A DNA stretch of 64,000 nt from Campanula takesimana (GCA_026119855.1 JAOWBW010001049.1:744001-808000), one strand, 5' to 3'; numbered from the stretch's first letter, positions 20,716 to 33,612 are shown. Translations and numbers: made by a program. The notes: generated from the sequence alone by a model not told the origin.

Positions 20716-23700
20716 TGTGAGAATTTTTTTTTTTTTTTTTTTAGTTCGTGGGTGAACCATTTTAACCATTGTGTGTTTGTAAAGCCAACCCAAGATCAAG
20801 TTATGTTCAATCGATGTCCGGATTGCCTTGCTTGAATTCTGTCGCCGCGGTGTCCAACGAAAATTGATGTCTAGCCCCAAGAGATTTGTCGTTTATGGGG
20901 CTTCAAAATGACTATTGATGCCGAGATGCCAAGGGGTTGCTGATTGTAAAGCCCCTCGAATGCTGAACTTTGAGTGGCTTATGAAGCCCCAAGATGAATC
21001 AACTCTTAGCCCATTCAAATAAACTGTCTTTTGTTGTCGACGTGGGCAAGCCCCAAGAGAAGATCATTGATACCAAGCTTTGAGAGATTGCTAAGCCCCA
21101 AATGTCATGGGTTTATCAAGTTTGTAGATGGCGGGATATGGAGACCTTTCGGTGTGAAGCCTCAAATTTTCTTGGAATCGGCTTAGCATTATGTTGGGAG
21201 CGGATGGCGCTATTGGGAAGAACTCTTGAAAGCGATCTCCTTCTTTCTCTTGCTTGGAGATGGATGGCCCTTTTTGTGGTTGATAACCAAATGGCGGAAG
21301 GTCCATGTTAAAAATGTAGTACGGTCTTCGGGAGATGTCTCGTGGGAGATAGTGATGTTGTTGCAGATGATAAGGTCTTGGTGTGATAAAGTCTCGAACG
21401 GTATGTTTGCTCGAGTCTTATTGAGTTGAACCGATGGCGGATCTTCGGATGCAGCCTGTGCTTTTGATCTTGGAGAAGGGGGTGCTGTATTGCAGAAACA
21501 TTGGGATTGGCCGTAACTCTGCTTATAGAGTTAACATATTGGCATTGCCCGCTATAACTCAGCCGGGTGAGTCTAGCATATTGAATCTTTTTCCTTTTCT
21601 CTAAGACTTCCTTCAGAATCTCGCTGTGAGTTCTAACAAGAATCATCAAATTCATTCATATCATCGGAGCCTTTATTTAAAACCAAGAGGCCTTTTGAAG
21701 TTTGATCCCTTTCATGGAGCCATAAGACTACTCCCAAATTGCATTGCTCGGGTACCACTGCCCCAAAAGCTTGTTAATTACGAAGCCCCAATATTTCCCT
21801 TTGCTTGAATTACTGTAAAGCCGTGGCCGAAAAGATTTGTAGATTGCGAAGCCCTTTGAGTCCTTTTGGTATGAAGCTTCAAATGTTGCTGGGGACATTG
21901 AAGTGAATTGCTTCTTGCCGAGGGAGCCTTTAAGACTTGACCGTAGCCCCTAGAGTGCCATCATTGATTGCGAGAAAGGTCCATCCTTGATTGGGGGAAC
22001 GAGCACGGGCACACATGACAAGAGGGCTCTTTGACATCCCTTTTGAGAGACTTTGAGGATAGTCTCAAACATCTTTCTTGAGCATAGCCCCTAGGGATTA
22101 TTGATTGTCAAATGAAGCAAAAGAAGCCCTTGTTCTTGAGTCACATAGCCCCTAGGGCGTCACCATTTGTTGAGCAAAGCAAGAGTGACTCATCCTCGTG
22201 TGGGGGAACAAACACAAGGGGACATGGCGAGAGCTACTCCATTCTCGGGAGTCTTTCGGCATACTTTAGAGGGACATGCTTGTAGAAGCTTAAATTACAT
22301 GTTGTTGCTTGCTGCCCAAACCAACTGACTAGCTGGGGATTATTTTGTGCAACCTCGTACCCCTTCAATGATAGGATCGTTCTCGGACGGATCTTGGTTA
22401 CCACGGGCTTTCTTTCTCATGAGCCCAAAGATACATATTGCAAGAACAATCTTTCAATAACCCAAAATGACCTTTGATGGTGCCATATCTCGTCAAGCCT
22501 TTTGCGATTCCAAAGTTGGCTCGGTGGGGATTGACTTGCTGAGGAGACCCAATGTAGAACTTGTGCAGTTGTCTTCTTTAGAGGCCGGAGATCTCCATTT
22601 CTCTTTCCCTTCTCTCTCTCACTCTCTTATTATTATTATTTTTATGACGCACCATGTTTTTGCCTAGACCGCGCTTTCGGGTTTTCAATCTAGCGGGCAT
22701 CTCTTTTGCGTCTTCATTTTTTTTTTACTCAATTGATGAGGAAGTGTGCATTGACTCTAGCGGAGGATGAGAGACATGTGATTTAGCGGTGAAGACCTCT
22801 TGTCACTAAAGATGAGTGACATTGACTCGACTAGGGAAGTGTCCTTAGTATTGACTTCATGTATGTATATTTTTTGAATGACTCACGAAGGCAAGTAAGT
22901 CATTAAGAGAGAAGAGAAGGAAAGCCCCAATTTGATTGCAAGAAACTGGGAGTATCGCTGAAAGATAAGAAGCCCCTAGACTCGACAAGGAACGTGAAAG
23001 CGATTCCAAATCTAGGAAAGTTGTTCAATCTTGAGGTGATTAATTCATTGGCAAATGAATCGTACAAAGATGTCATGACAAGTTTGAGAGGAAGGCCGAT
23101 CACCATAACGCGCTAGGGCTAAACATATCTTCTTTCTTGCATGAGACCGGACCCGAAGGTTGCCTACGTTCCTCCAGCGTAAAGGCTCAGGTCACCGTAG
23201 TTCTTGTGGATTCTCCATTCGTCGTAATGGAATTGTTGCTTCGTCGTGATGATTGTTGATGTCGCTTCGTCCTTCGTTGGTGGAATGATGTTGATCCTTG
23301 ATATGAACTTCTTTGAATGAGGGGGGATTTTTTTTTTTTTTTTTTTGTGCTCTAACTTTTGCCTAGGTTGATTCGAGGATTTCAACCTAGCGAGCCCTTT
23401 TTTTTTTTTTTTTTTTTTTTTAATCCCCTTTTGAAAACTTTGCTTCATGATTGTTGCTCCACCTTTCTTTGTCTTGATTTCATCGTTGTTGATGTCTTCG
23501 TTGTTGATGACGTCGTTGATGTTTAGCCCCTAGGCGTTCAAGCGATGGCCTTCATTCTAAAACTTGTTTAGTCATTTTTTCATCATTTTGCCAAGAATTA
23601 ATTGAACAACTTGGAAGAGTGTATGAGGACAAGAACGACTTTTTATTTGATGACTCAATGGATTCGAACATTTAACATAGGACGAGAGAAAACATTAATG

Positions 23701-23836
23701 CACACTTAAGAGGACTTTTGACTCTTTTTTTTTTTAATATTCCTACTACTAGGTAGAGAAAGAGAAACGGAGATTGTTGTTGTCGGCCTCATTGTCGTTG
23801 TAGTGGCATGATATCTTGTTAAAGCCCATTTCAAAT

Positions 23837-24394
23837 CTAAGCCTCTTCCTTGATGAGTTCTTGCTCTTCACCCATGGTAAATTCCCGATTGTTGATCAAA
23901 TCTTGGATGACGTTTAGGAGAGCAAAGCATCCCTCGGTGAGATGGCCGCTGCATTGGTGATAGTCACACCACTTGTGATGGGCATGATTGGGACGCAATG
24001 GTTGTGGTTGCTTGTACCCTTCCAAAGGCTTGACCTTCCCACTTTCTACCAAAACTTCAAATGCTTCGGCTTGAGTCATTCCTAGGAGAGGAGTAAAAAT
24101 GCGGTTGTTGGCGGCACTTTTGCGACTTTTGAGGGGCGGGCCACTTGAACATGCCTTACCGTTGACCTTTGCCTTGTTGTCGGTGAACTCTTGTAAACGG
24201 GCCTTAAGTTCAGATACTTCTTCCTTATGAATTCTCCTCTCGAGATCAAGACGGGCTTGCTATAAATCATCCTTGTGACGGGCATCCTTGACAAGTCTAT
24301 CCATTTGTTCCCCAATGGCTCTTATTATGTTGAAGAGCCTTTCGTTGGACACGGAAATGTTCTCACCCTTGTTGTTGTTGCCGTTGGAAGCCAT
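23837..24394 (-). pseudogene. Reduced gag of the Tat-like element
   Basis: It starts MASNGNNNKGEN (24394) and runs in one frame to a TAA at 23837, apart from an in-frame TAG at 24260-24262. The N-terminal part joins directly to the C-terminal gag segment MTQAEAFEVLVESGKVKPLE and the knuckle CDYHQCSGHLTEGC (CX2HX4HX4C pattern). The capsid core found in the related gag at 51701-54028 (about residues 265-425) is missing. A truncated copy of its start lies at about 27971-28028. Confidence 0.7.
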
Positions 24395-25611
24395 TGGACC
24401 TATTGAGAGAACACGGTCGATCTTAGGTTGGCCCCACAAACATATTTTGAGTAAAATAATTAACCCACAAACAAAGGAAAAAGACTCAACCACATAAGAA
24501 AAATGACTCTTTCTTTTTTTATTTACAAAAGTCGGAAGGACATGGTCCTTTTTGGGATTTCTAGAAAAATAGTGGAATCGTCACACTAGTATATAGACCT
24601 TCTCGTGGTCTCATATACTCGGATTCTACCACGCTTGTGACTCTTACATGTGTCAGGATTAAACTAAATTAATGTAGTAAAGCATACATGCAGGGACGGA
24701 TTTTTATTTTCGTCCATAATAACCACTTGGGGATGGAGTTTTATTTCGTCCAAAACAACGAGTGACATGTATGATTTGAAGACATTAGTTTAGGGAAATC
24801 TTGGCACATGGAAACCGACTTGAGTCACGGAGTGTTAGACCCTAAATAGAATTGTGTGGTTTGTGCTCGGCTAAAGAAAGGCTTAAAGGTCACCCCCGGC
24901 ATGTAGTCGTGAACTACGCCACGGGCTGAGGTTTACCGCTTCGTAAGAGTCAAGGTCGAGTGGAGCTTGAAACTTCCTAGGACGGGCCTCGACGGGTTTG
25001 AGATTGGACTTGTGCGACTCGATAGTGAGCAGTTGATAAGAATTGTGCGCGTAGTGTGAGGTCTAACAAGTGATTTTTTTTTTTAAAGGAAATAAATAAA
25101 AAAAAATAAGCACGTAATTTACAACTTTCGAATCACCCGTGTGACCGATAAAAATGAATAAAAAAAAAAGTAAAGGGGGTGTATGCAGGCCCGGTGCCCA
25201 CACACTGTCAAAACTGCCCATTCGGTTCACTGTTCTGTTTATTGTTCTGTTCTGGAAAATGGCCCAGAAGCGCGCGACTCAGGGCAGTTACGTGGGAAGC
25301 GCGCGCATTGCGCCATGAATGTGGGAGGCGCGCGCATCTGGGGTACCTGTCAGAATGTCAGAAGAAATCGTGGACTCAGGGGATTGCCCTGGTCCCAAAT
25401 TATGTAACCTTCCCCTGCAGAAACTTGTTAGCATAGAAATATGAAAATTGAAGGACAAGATGGAAGGTGGGCGATTCTGGTAATAAGGGTCGGATGCGCG
25501 CGCTTTAGGCCAAGAAGGCCGGAGGCGTGCGCTTCCTACCCTTTTTACCAGAATGCCCAGAAAACAGATATAAGAACACCAAAAGCAGGAAATGCAAGTG
25601 TAACCCTCTAT

Positions 25612-25631
25612 GTCCCCAGCAAAGTCACCAC
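25612..25631 (-). promoter_or_regulatory. Primer-binding site of the Tat-like element
   Basis: Minus-strand GTGGTGACTTTGCTGGGGAC directly follows the LTR end GGTATCTACA. It closely resembles the site at 50308-50327 of the large Tat element, which is the tRNA-Arg type in Ogre/Tat elements as I recall it. Confidence 0.75.
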
Positions 25632-27969
25632 TGTAGATACCCCGGGAAACCATGGCTTGGATAGAACGGTGAATTACCTAGGATGTCTAATTGATGAGTC
25701 GCCACCCAGATTTTAGAGGAACGCGAGAAAACCTAAGAAAATAGCCTTTTTTATTGATTACGAAACCAAAGATTCTTGAGATGAGGGGTTCGGGGGTTAG
25801 GTGACGGAGTGGGAAGTACTTAAACGCCCACTCCGCCCTGCTTAGCGGGTCTTGCTACTTTTGGTGTTCTAATACTAAAAAGAAAAGTCCTTCAATTATT
25901 AATGTAAGAAGTGCTAACAATTACAATGGAAGGAAAGGGGAAAATTAAAAGGAAATAAAAGAGAATTGTTTTTATTTATTAATTTATGCTAAAAGATTAC
26001 ATGTAACAATTATGCTAAACAATTACATGAAGAAATGAAATGAAAATTAAAGTGGAATTTGGAATGTTGGGATGTAACATTGACCAAACTTCAAAGTGAA
26101 GTAGCATTTTGGTTGTATCCCTTTTATGGAGATTGCATACACATTAAAGATGAAAAGTGTAATAAAAAAATTTTAACAAGGAGAAAAAATAAAGATGAGA
26201 TTAAAAGTTTATAATAGAATGAACATTGTACCTTGTGCTTGAATGGGGAAGAACAAAATTGTCTATAGTGACCACTCTTTGAAAATGGATTTTATGTGTT
26301 TTAAAGATTTTTTGATTCCAGAATTCCTCCTCTCTTTCCATGGTGGAATAAAGAGGAATTTATAGGTGTTAGGGAATTGTTTTTGGTCACAATGATGGCA
26401 CTTCCCCGGATCAAGCCAAGGCATAATGGCCTTGGGGGTTACAAATCAGAAAAGGAGGAAAATTTGGCCAAATCTGAGATTCTGGAATCGGGAAGCGCGT
26501 GCTTCCCACCCCCTATGGGAGGAGCACGCCTCCCACAAAGGAGGGCAAAGGCGTGCGCATCCCAGCTTCAGAAAATTCATATTTTAGCCCAAATGTTAAC
26601 CCCGTTATGCAGTTAAGCCCCAAAACTAACGAAATTAGTCCAAAAACTTAACGAACATCACGAAAGTCAACGAAAATAAATGAAACAAAGACTCAAGGTT
26701 AAATTTGCCACTTAGTCAAATCCAAGACTAACGGAGTAAGTCAGGAACTTAACGGAAAGTAACGAAAGTTAACGAAAAGTAACAAAACTTAACAGAAAAG
26801 AGGAAGATAAAGAATGTGTATGCAATCGGGATATGAGAGGTCCAAGGCGGGGTGTCTACAGAGCCTCTCGGTGACGTGGATTGCGAAGCAAAACGCGTCG
26901 ACGAAAGAAAGACAACCGCCGAGGACATCGACAAGAGAAAACAAAGACTCAATAAAACATGAATTTGAAATTTGCGAAGGATAGGGGTGTGCTCCCTGTG
27001 TGAGCGGCTTTATTGATATAGAAAGGATATGGAGGGATCCGTTTGCTGATGCGGGATCCGTTTGCTGAAGCGGGATCCGTTTGCTGATGCGGGATCCGTT
27101 TGCTGATGCGGGATCCGTTTGCTGATGCGGGATCCGTTTGCTGAAGCGGGATCCGTTTGCTGATGCGGGATCTTTTTTGCTGAAGCGGGATCTGTTTTGC
27201 TGATGCGGGATCCATTTGCTGATGCGGGATCCATTTGCTGATGGCGGGAACCGAGGCTCCGTCTGCCTATATGTGATATTGTTGTGTTGCTTGATGGAAA
27301 GGTGGTGATTTTGCAGCTCACCATGGACCGAGTTGTTGTCATTGAACTGTAATTGTTTGACTCTATGGGATGCAGGCGTAGTTGACGGCGGATCACTTTC
27401 TGATGGGGATGAAGTGCCTTGAGTTGCAGATGTTGTTGACCTTGTGGTGGTACCTGTTAAGTGTGTGCTTTGCAGGTATATGTGCTTGTGGAAGAAAATG
27501 CATGAAGTGTGAAGATTGAGCGAAATCGTGCTTGTGGTGTGATGTGATTTTGAAGCACTTTTGCATGAGGGAGAAGTAAAGTGATTTTGTGTGTGAAGTG
27601 ATTTTTGAAAGCAAAGATTTGCTTGAGAGAGATGAATGATGTCCATACCTCCATTTACCATTATCGTTGGATGGATTCGTGATGTTGTGGTAGATGCTTT
27701 GGCGGAGAGTGTCGCTGCCTTTGATGATGAATTCGCTTTTGATGGAGTGTCGGTGGGACAGTATTCCGGGTGATGGGTTGGTCGTGCCAAAAGGTTGCCT
27801 ACGTATCCCTTTAAGAGAATCAGACCAGCGTAGTTCAAGGATGATGGAGAGTGCTGGGGAGGAATGCTAGGAGCAAAGAAAAAAAAAGGAAACACATAAT
27901 TTTGTGCAAGAAAAGAAAAAAGAAAATAATTTTTTTTTTTTTAATTAGAAAGAAAAAAATATGAACACA
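25632..27969 (-). repeat. 5' LTR of the Tat-like element
   Basis: Copy of 18107-20715 with only about 11 units of the 19-bp repeat (27033-27245). The size difference between the LTRs (about 271 bp) is nearly all explained by 14 missing units. Confidence 0.75.
27033..27245. repeat. 19-bp minisatellite, about 11 units
   Basis: Same GCGGGATCCGTTTGCTGAT unit as in the other LTR. Confidence 0.95.
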
Positions 27970-28410
27970 TGGATGAAGAGCCTTTCGTTGGACACAGAAA
28001 TGTTCTCACCCTTGTTGTTGTTGCCGTTTGAAGCTATTGGACCTATTGAGAGAACACGGTCGATCTTAGGTTGGCCCCACAAACATATTTTGAGTAAAAT
28101 AATTAACCCACAAACAAAGGAAAAAGACTCAACCACATAAGAGAAATGATTTTTTTTTTTTTTAATTTACAAAAGTCGGAAGGACGTGTTCCTTTTTGGG
28201 GTTTCTAGAAAAATAGTGGAATCGTCACACTAGTATATAGACCTTCTCGTGGTCCCATATACTCATCGGATTCCACCACGCTTGTGACTACTACATGTGT
28301 CGGGAACTTAACGGAGTAAGTCAGGAACTTAACGAACATCACGAAAGTCAACGAAAATAAATGAAACAAAGACTCAAGGTTGACTTTGCCACTTAGTCAA
28401 ATCCAAGACT
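27970..28410 (-). mobile_element. Rearranged fragment of the same Tat-like family
   Basis: 27971-28300 matches 24337-24660 (gag start plus leader) in the same orientation. About 28300-28410 matches the LTR interior near 19085-19210 (ACGAAAGTCAACGAAAATAA). The order is not that of an intact element, so this is a recombined remnant. Confidence 0.7.
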
Positions 28411-29394
28411 CCGAATCAGAATGATCTACGGGAAGAGAACCGTGCAATGTTTCAGGGGATGTTTGAAGCGAAAATGAAAGCAATTCATGACCACGGGCCG
28501 AGAGAGGAACATGTAGCACCTCCACGTTATGGGTTGGAGCAGTTTTTGAATTTAAAGCCGAGTGAGTACGACGGTGAGCCTAATGTGAAGAAGGCCGAGC
28601 TATGGATAGAATCAATGGAGAAAATCTACGATGTTTTTGGTTGCACTGATGAGGATAGGGTTCGGTTTGCAGCTTATATGTTAGTTGGTGCTGCGGAGCA
28701 TTGGTGGAAGGCACTGAAGGCCAGTTGGGATGCTACTCTTGTACCATATGCTTGGGAGTTATTTGTGAGAAAATTCAAGGAGCACTTCATCCCTCTAGTG
28801 GATCAGAACCGGAAAGAGATCGAGTTCCTCAATTTGGAGCAAGGCGTGTTGACAGTAGCACAGTACTCGGCTAAGTTCACAGAATTAGCCAGGTATTGTG
28901 ACTACCTTGTGCGGACCGAGGAGCAGAAAGCAATAAGGTTTATCAGGGGTTTGAAGACAGCTATTAGGACACAGTTAATAGCCCAGAGAATTCAACTTTT
29001 TCAGGATGCGGTGGACCGTGCCTATTTGATTGAACAAGACATTGGGGAACATAAGAGGAAGACTGAGATGGTTAACCCGAGTAAGCAAGGAGGGCAGAGC
29101 AAGTCACAACCGCAACGATCGGATAACCGAGATAACTCTGGGGGACAGCCGATAGTGAGAAATCAAGGTACAAATCGGGGGACACGAAATGGAAAGATCT
29201 GCAACTATTGTCAGAGGGAAGGACACTCAGAAGACAAGTGTTGGAAGAAACAAGGGAAATGTGTGAATTGTGGTCAGTTGGGGCATTTTGTGAGATATTG
29301 TCTTAGGGGCAGATATCAACCATCCGGGAGCGACACTGGTACTGCACAAGGTCAGAAGAGAGATACTTCGGGAAACCCTAAAGGTTCAGAGTAG
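28411..29394 (+). CDS. Gypsy-type gag, 5' truncated by rearrangement
   Basis: Capsid/nucleocapsid precursor of a Ty3/gypsy chromovirus-like element. The frame is open from PNQNDLREENRAMF at the junction (28411) to TAG at 29392-29394; the first internal ATG is 28447. The retrotransposon gag domain covers about residues 35-170 counted from that ATG (YGLEQFLNLKPSEYDGEP, AEHWWKALK, FKEHFIPL). Two CCHC knuckles follow: CNYCQREGHSEDKC and CVNCGQLGHFVRYC. The frame is intact, but the true N-terminus is lost at the 28410 breakpoint and no 5' LTR remains. Confidence 0.85.
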   Translation, partial: PNQNDLREENRAMFQGMFEAKMKAIHDHGPREEHVAPPRYGLEQFLNLKPSEYDGEPNVKKAELWIESMEKIYDVFGCTDEDRVRFAAYMLVGAAEHWWKALKASWDATLVPYAWELFVRKFKEHFIPLVDQNRKEIEFLNLEQGVLTVAQYSAKFTELARYCDYLVRTEEQKAIRFIRGLKTAIRTQLIAQRIQLFQDAVDRAYLIEQDIGEHKRKTEMVNPSKQGGQSKSQPQRSDNRDNSGGQPIVRNQGTNRGTRNGKICNYCQREGHSEDKCWKKQGKCVNCGQLGHFVRYCLRGRYQPSGSDTGTAQGQKRDTSGNPKGSE

Positions 29395-31211
29395 GGCATT
29401 TGTAATCAATCAGCACTCAACGGGCGATTCATCAGTTTCAGGAGGTATTAATTTTGTGTCGAGAGAGCGAGCGCGTGCATTTTAGGATCATTGCATTCTC
29501 ATGTTTATGTGCATTTAGTTGCATTTATTTCTCTTGAGTCTTTGACTTATGTGTTATCAGTGTCTACTCCTATGGAGGAGTGTAGGATATCTGATGGAGT
29601 CTTATGTGCTCATGTTGTGCTTAAAGGTAGATATAACTTACCTGCTGAATTTGTCATATTTCTATTACAAGGTTTGATGTTATTTTGAGAAGGGAAATAT
29701 TATGCTTTAGGCGATTGTTGTAGGAGGATTATTACATTCTCTGTTCTTGATTTCTAAAATCGTTTTGAGACCGTTCCTTGGGTAGAGTTATACTCATCTT
29801 TTCTTATATGGGATTTGAATATATAACTTAGGTAGGCGCCAATGGGATGTCCATACCGAATGGTTGGGTGTATGTATCGTTTGTAAAAAATTCTATTTTA
29901 TTTCTGAATAGTACCTAGTATTTGGGGAGAACCTTGGGTTAAATTGAGTTGTTATGGTACAAGGTTGTAGTGCTAGTATTTAGATCAATATCCATATTGT
30001 ATCGGTTGGGTTATAGGAGTTGAGGATTCAATGAGAATCTCTTGAGGAAAATTTTGGTCACTTTTAGTACATCTCCGTGAATGCATCAGAATGGATTAGT
30101 ATGGGGAGGTGTACGATTTGTTATGGATGATGAGTTTGTTGTAGGAGTTATGATCATTAATGGTGATAAGCGTGTTAAGTTAGAAAGGACTAAGTACATT
30201 TTGGGAGAGTAATAATTTCTCAATCTATGTTAAAGGCATTTTGAAATTTTGGTTAGATAGTGGTTCTATGGTTCTAAATCCCTTCTTGGTGGCGTTTCCC
30301 GAATTGGATCAAGGGTATGTGAAGAAAGTTGAGTATCCATGCTTGTGCATAATTAAGGAATATCATGATTTGGTATTGGGTCAGTCGGAACGTTGCTAGC
30401 CAATTGGTTTATTATGATGATAGTACGATTGGGCCTAAGTATCATCGAGATTATAAATGTATATGTGGAAGACTAAGGTAGGTTAGCCATTGAAGATTAA
30501 GGAATTGCTAAATTTCCTTGGGGTGTGTGAGCACGGATTACCTATAAAAAGGGAGTTAAAGGAAATCCCTTGGAGATAAAATTTGGATTGTTTTACGGGC
30601 TACTGAGTGTTTGTAATTGTTTTAAGCTTTCAAGGATTGGAGTGTTATGACGATGATATTATGGCGTAGATTTAAGTGGACATTTTGTATTAAAATTTTG
30701 GGTTTATATTACACCACTGGTTTAAGGTGCTACCTAGAGCGAGAGCACTATAATGGGAATCCTTAGAGATATAGCCTTTGGTGAATATTATGGGGGTGAA
30801 AAAAAAATTTCTTTAGCCTTTCATATTTTAAAAGCTAATTAAGCTCGAGATGGTAATGCTTTGAATTTCAGGGGAATAATACTAAGTATGCGATTTACAA
30901 ATGGAAGTACCATTGCAGTGTAGTTAAGGTTATGAATAAGGCGAGCTTGAGATATCTCGAGAATTATGTGTGGAAATAATTTGGATTCTTCGATTTTGAG
31001 TACGGATTTTGATTAGTAATGAAGATAATGATGAAATGATTCAGTTCGTGAGGTAGTGTTATCGTAAGCATCATTTAATGTTACCTTGTAGTGGGTTAGA
31101 TTGGACAATTGAGGAATTTGAGTAATGGCAGAACTATCGTATCCGTACCTATTTGGTCTTTCGGGTAAGTAATTTAAAATTCGGGTCGAATTTTCTTTAA
31201 GGGGGAGTGAA
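29395..31211 (+). pseudogene. Decayed protease and remnant interior of the gypsy element
   Basis: A 65-codon frame at 29491-29688 resembles the region after a gypsy protease active site (SVSTPMEECRISDGVLC, then RYNLPAEFVIFLLQG). Beyond it only short, stop-filled frames remain and no reverse transcriptase or integrase motif can be read. A polypurine tract (AAGGGGGAGTGAA, about 31199-31211) precedes the LTR. Confidence 0.6.
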
Positions 31212-33612
31212 TGTCACGACCCGAAAACTAGGATCTATTTTATTAGTAATAAATAATTATTATTTATTTATTTGCTTATTTATTTATTTAAATTATTATT
31301 TAATTAATAATTTATGTGTGCATTTTGTGTGTTATAATAAATTATGACTAGCATTTTATTTGGGTCATTTGTGTTAGTGTAGTATTGTTGGGTCTAAATT
31401 GTTAGTAGGGAGTGTAAGTATTTGTGTTAGTAGATGGGGAAGGGGGCTAAGTGTAAGTTTTTGAAATAATTCTCCCTACTCCCTCTCTTCTCCCTCACCT
31501 CCCTACTCTTTCACTCTCACTTCTCATCTCTCTCTCCCAGCACACTCATCTCTCTCTCCAAAGAAAAAAGGTAAGTTTCTCTCTCCCACTTCTCTCTTCA
31601 ATCTAACCATCTTCCTCTTGTTATTTCTCATTTCTTAAAACATGAAACTTGTTTAGATCGTCGTTAGGATCGTAGAGGGCTAAAAATATTCGAGTTCCGG
31701 CAACTTTGAGAAAATTCAAGTAAGTTACTTTTCCCCCATTTATGTTAAAAATGCTCATCTTTAACTCTATTGATGTTCTTGTTGATATCCATGGCTTCTT
31801 TGGTTGAGTTTAGAATTTAATTGGATTTTTAGTTAAATTGTGGTAATATGAATGTTGGGGTAGAAATCTTGATTTGGGTCATTAGATGTTGTTATTTGGG
31901 TCCCTTACTAGTTTACAAGTTGTTTTGGTGCATTATTATGCTTATTGGAAGTCTTAATTTTGAGTATTAGAGAAATGGTGAAGTTTTGGGTAAGATTGGG
32001 TTTGATTTGGTTACCTGGGTTCTTCTGCGTTTTTCTGAATTTAGGAGGTGCTCGGTCGAGCACGTCCCTTGACTCGGCCGAGCGGAGCAGACCAGAAAGT
32101 CATAATTTTGGAGCCGAGGTTGCTCGGCCGAGTCATATAGAACTGCTCGGCCGAGCACCCCTGTTTTAGGCATAAATGTTTATAACTTAAAAGTAAGCAC
32201 CCGGAACAATAAGAAGTCAACCATAAGCCTATGTAAACCGTGTAAGGAGTGTGTTAGAGTTATAAAAGTGGTAAATGAGTGTTAGGTGGTTGTCATTACC
32301 CCCCTTGTGACGTTTTATGGTATTTCCTTCTTTGATCAAATTGTCTGTTTTTCGTGCAATCTTCCGGAGGCCATAACTTCTTCATCCGGACTCCGTTTTA
32401 GTCGAGTAAACTATCGTTTCAAAGATCTTCTAGAGTACTACGAGATGAGGTGGTTTATTCGGTTGGGATTTAGGTTTAGGTTGCGTTGAGTTTTCAGTAG
32501 GTGTTTTATAACACAAAACGTTTACGATCGGTCCGTTGTGATGAAGTCTGGGATAATTGTTTGTGTGGGTTGTGGATAACTCTAGTGTTTAAAATGGTTC
32601 CTTTGTGAACAAATATGTGTGGAATTTGACCAAGTATCGTTTTGTATTTGTTTGGACATCTTTTGATGTGTTGTTGGATTGGTGCACCTTTTTGGTGATT
32701 TACTTGAAATGGTTCCCTACTTTGGAATCCTTAGTTATTTATTTGAGCTAGTATTTTATTACTTAGCCCTTATTTGAAAGTCCAGCTGGTATTTTGTGTG
32801 TGTTTGGGCGATGCGAAACATTGTGATGGCACAGCCAAGTCCATTGTGATGTTGACCATTGTTTTGCCCCATTGTTACCCTCCTCCAGATTGGCCTTGGA
32901 TGTGAGATGAGCTACCCCATTTGTGAGCACTTAGCTATTGGTTTTCGGGCTTTGACTGTGTGTCACTGCCCCCTTGTTATTGGTTCCGGTACCTGGAATT
33001 TCTCTTCAGCTTTCATGCTATTATGGAGATGATGATTTGTTGATTATTGAAGGTGCGCAGCGACCTTTATTTGGTTTATCGGTTTGGAAAACCTTGGCTA
33101 ATATCTTTTGTTATGTGTTCATTTCCGCTGCTATCTGATATATGATAATTGCTATTTGTTATGTGATTTATTATTGATTATTGCATCATAGCATGTCATG
33201 TAGTTGCATTAGTAACTTATTGAGATTTATCTCACCCCCTTTCTTTTATCTTTGTTTTTCCTTAACCCCCCAGGAGGAAAGGATTATGATTTGTGGACCG
33301 AGGAGGACGTCGAGAGGTTTGAGATTTTGGGCAGGTTGTTATTGATCGGTTTACATTATTTAAATGTATAACCTTTTGGGGATAGTTTTACCAACAATGA
33401 CGTCATTAAGATTTGTAATCTTTTGTATTTTGGTGTGAGCTTGTGGAGCTTATACTAGTAGTTTATTGTTGTTGTTAAACTTGGATTTCTAAAACTTTGT
33501 TTTAAACCTTTTGGGTATAAAAATGAAATTTTTATCTTCAGTATTTTGGTGTATTGTTGTAAGTCGACGTCCAGCTCGCAAGTTCCGGGCCCGCGGGGTC
33601 GGGGACGCGACA
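31212..33612 (+). repeat. 3' LTR of the gypsy element, about 2.4 kb
   Basis: It starts TGTCACGACCCGAAAAC right after a polypurine tract and ends GGGACGCGACA. A palindrome cluster (CTCGGCCGAG types) lies at 32048-32157. Three short CT-rich leader-like tracts occur at 31460-31580. Confidence 0.75.

Larger units (their letters stand above)
18107..27969 (-). mobile_element. Non-autonomous Tat-like LTR retrotransposon
   Basis: Two direct repeats act as LTRs on the minus strand: 5' LTR 25632-27969 and 3' LTR 18107-20715, both ending (minus sense) in GGTATCTACA. A primer-binding site follows the 5' LTR (25612-25631). The interior contains a long leader, a reduced gag, and about 3 kb without any pol domain, so it depends on other elements. 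Right-hand LTR borders were placed where the two copies diverge and are approximate. No matching 5-bp target duplication is evident, and the right flank is a second fragment of the same family. Confidence 0.75.

Noticed and set aside
19491..20880. Long minus-strand open frames (218 and 342 codons) over the 19-bp repeats; likewise 368 codons at 26789-27895
   Set aside because: They lie in LTRs, are dominated by translation of a repeat that lacks stops in every minus frame, and show no known domain or conserved start.
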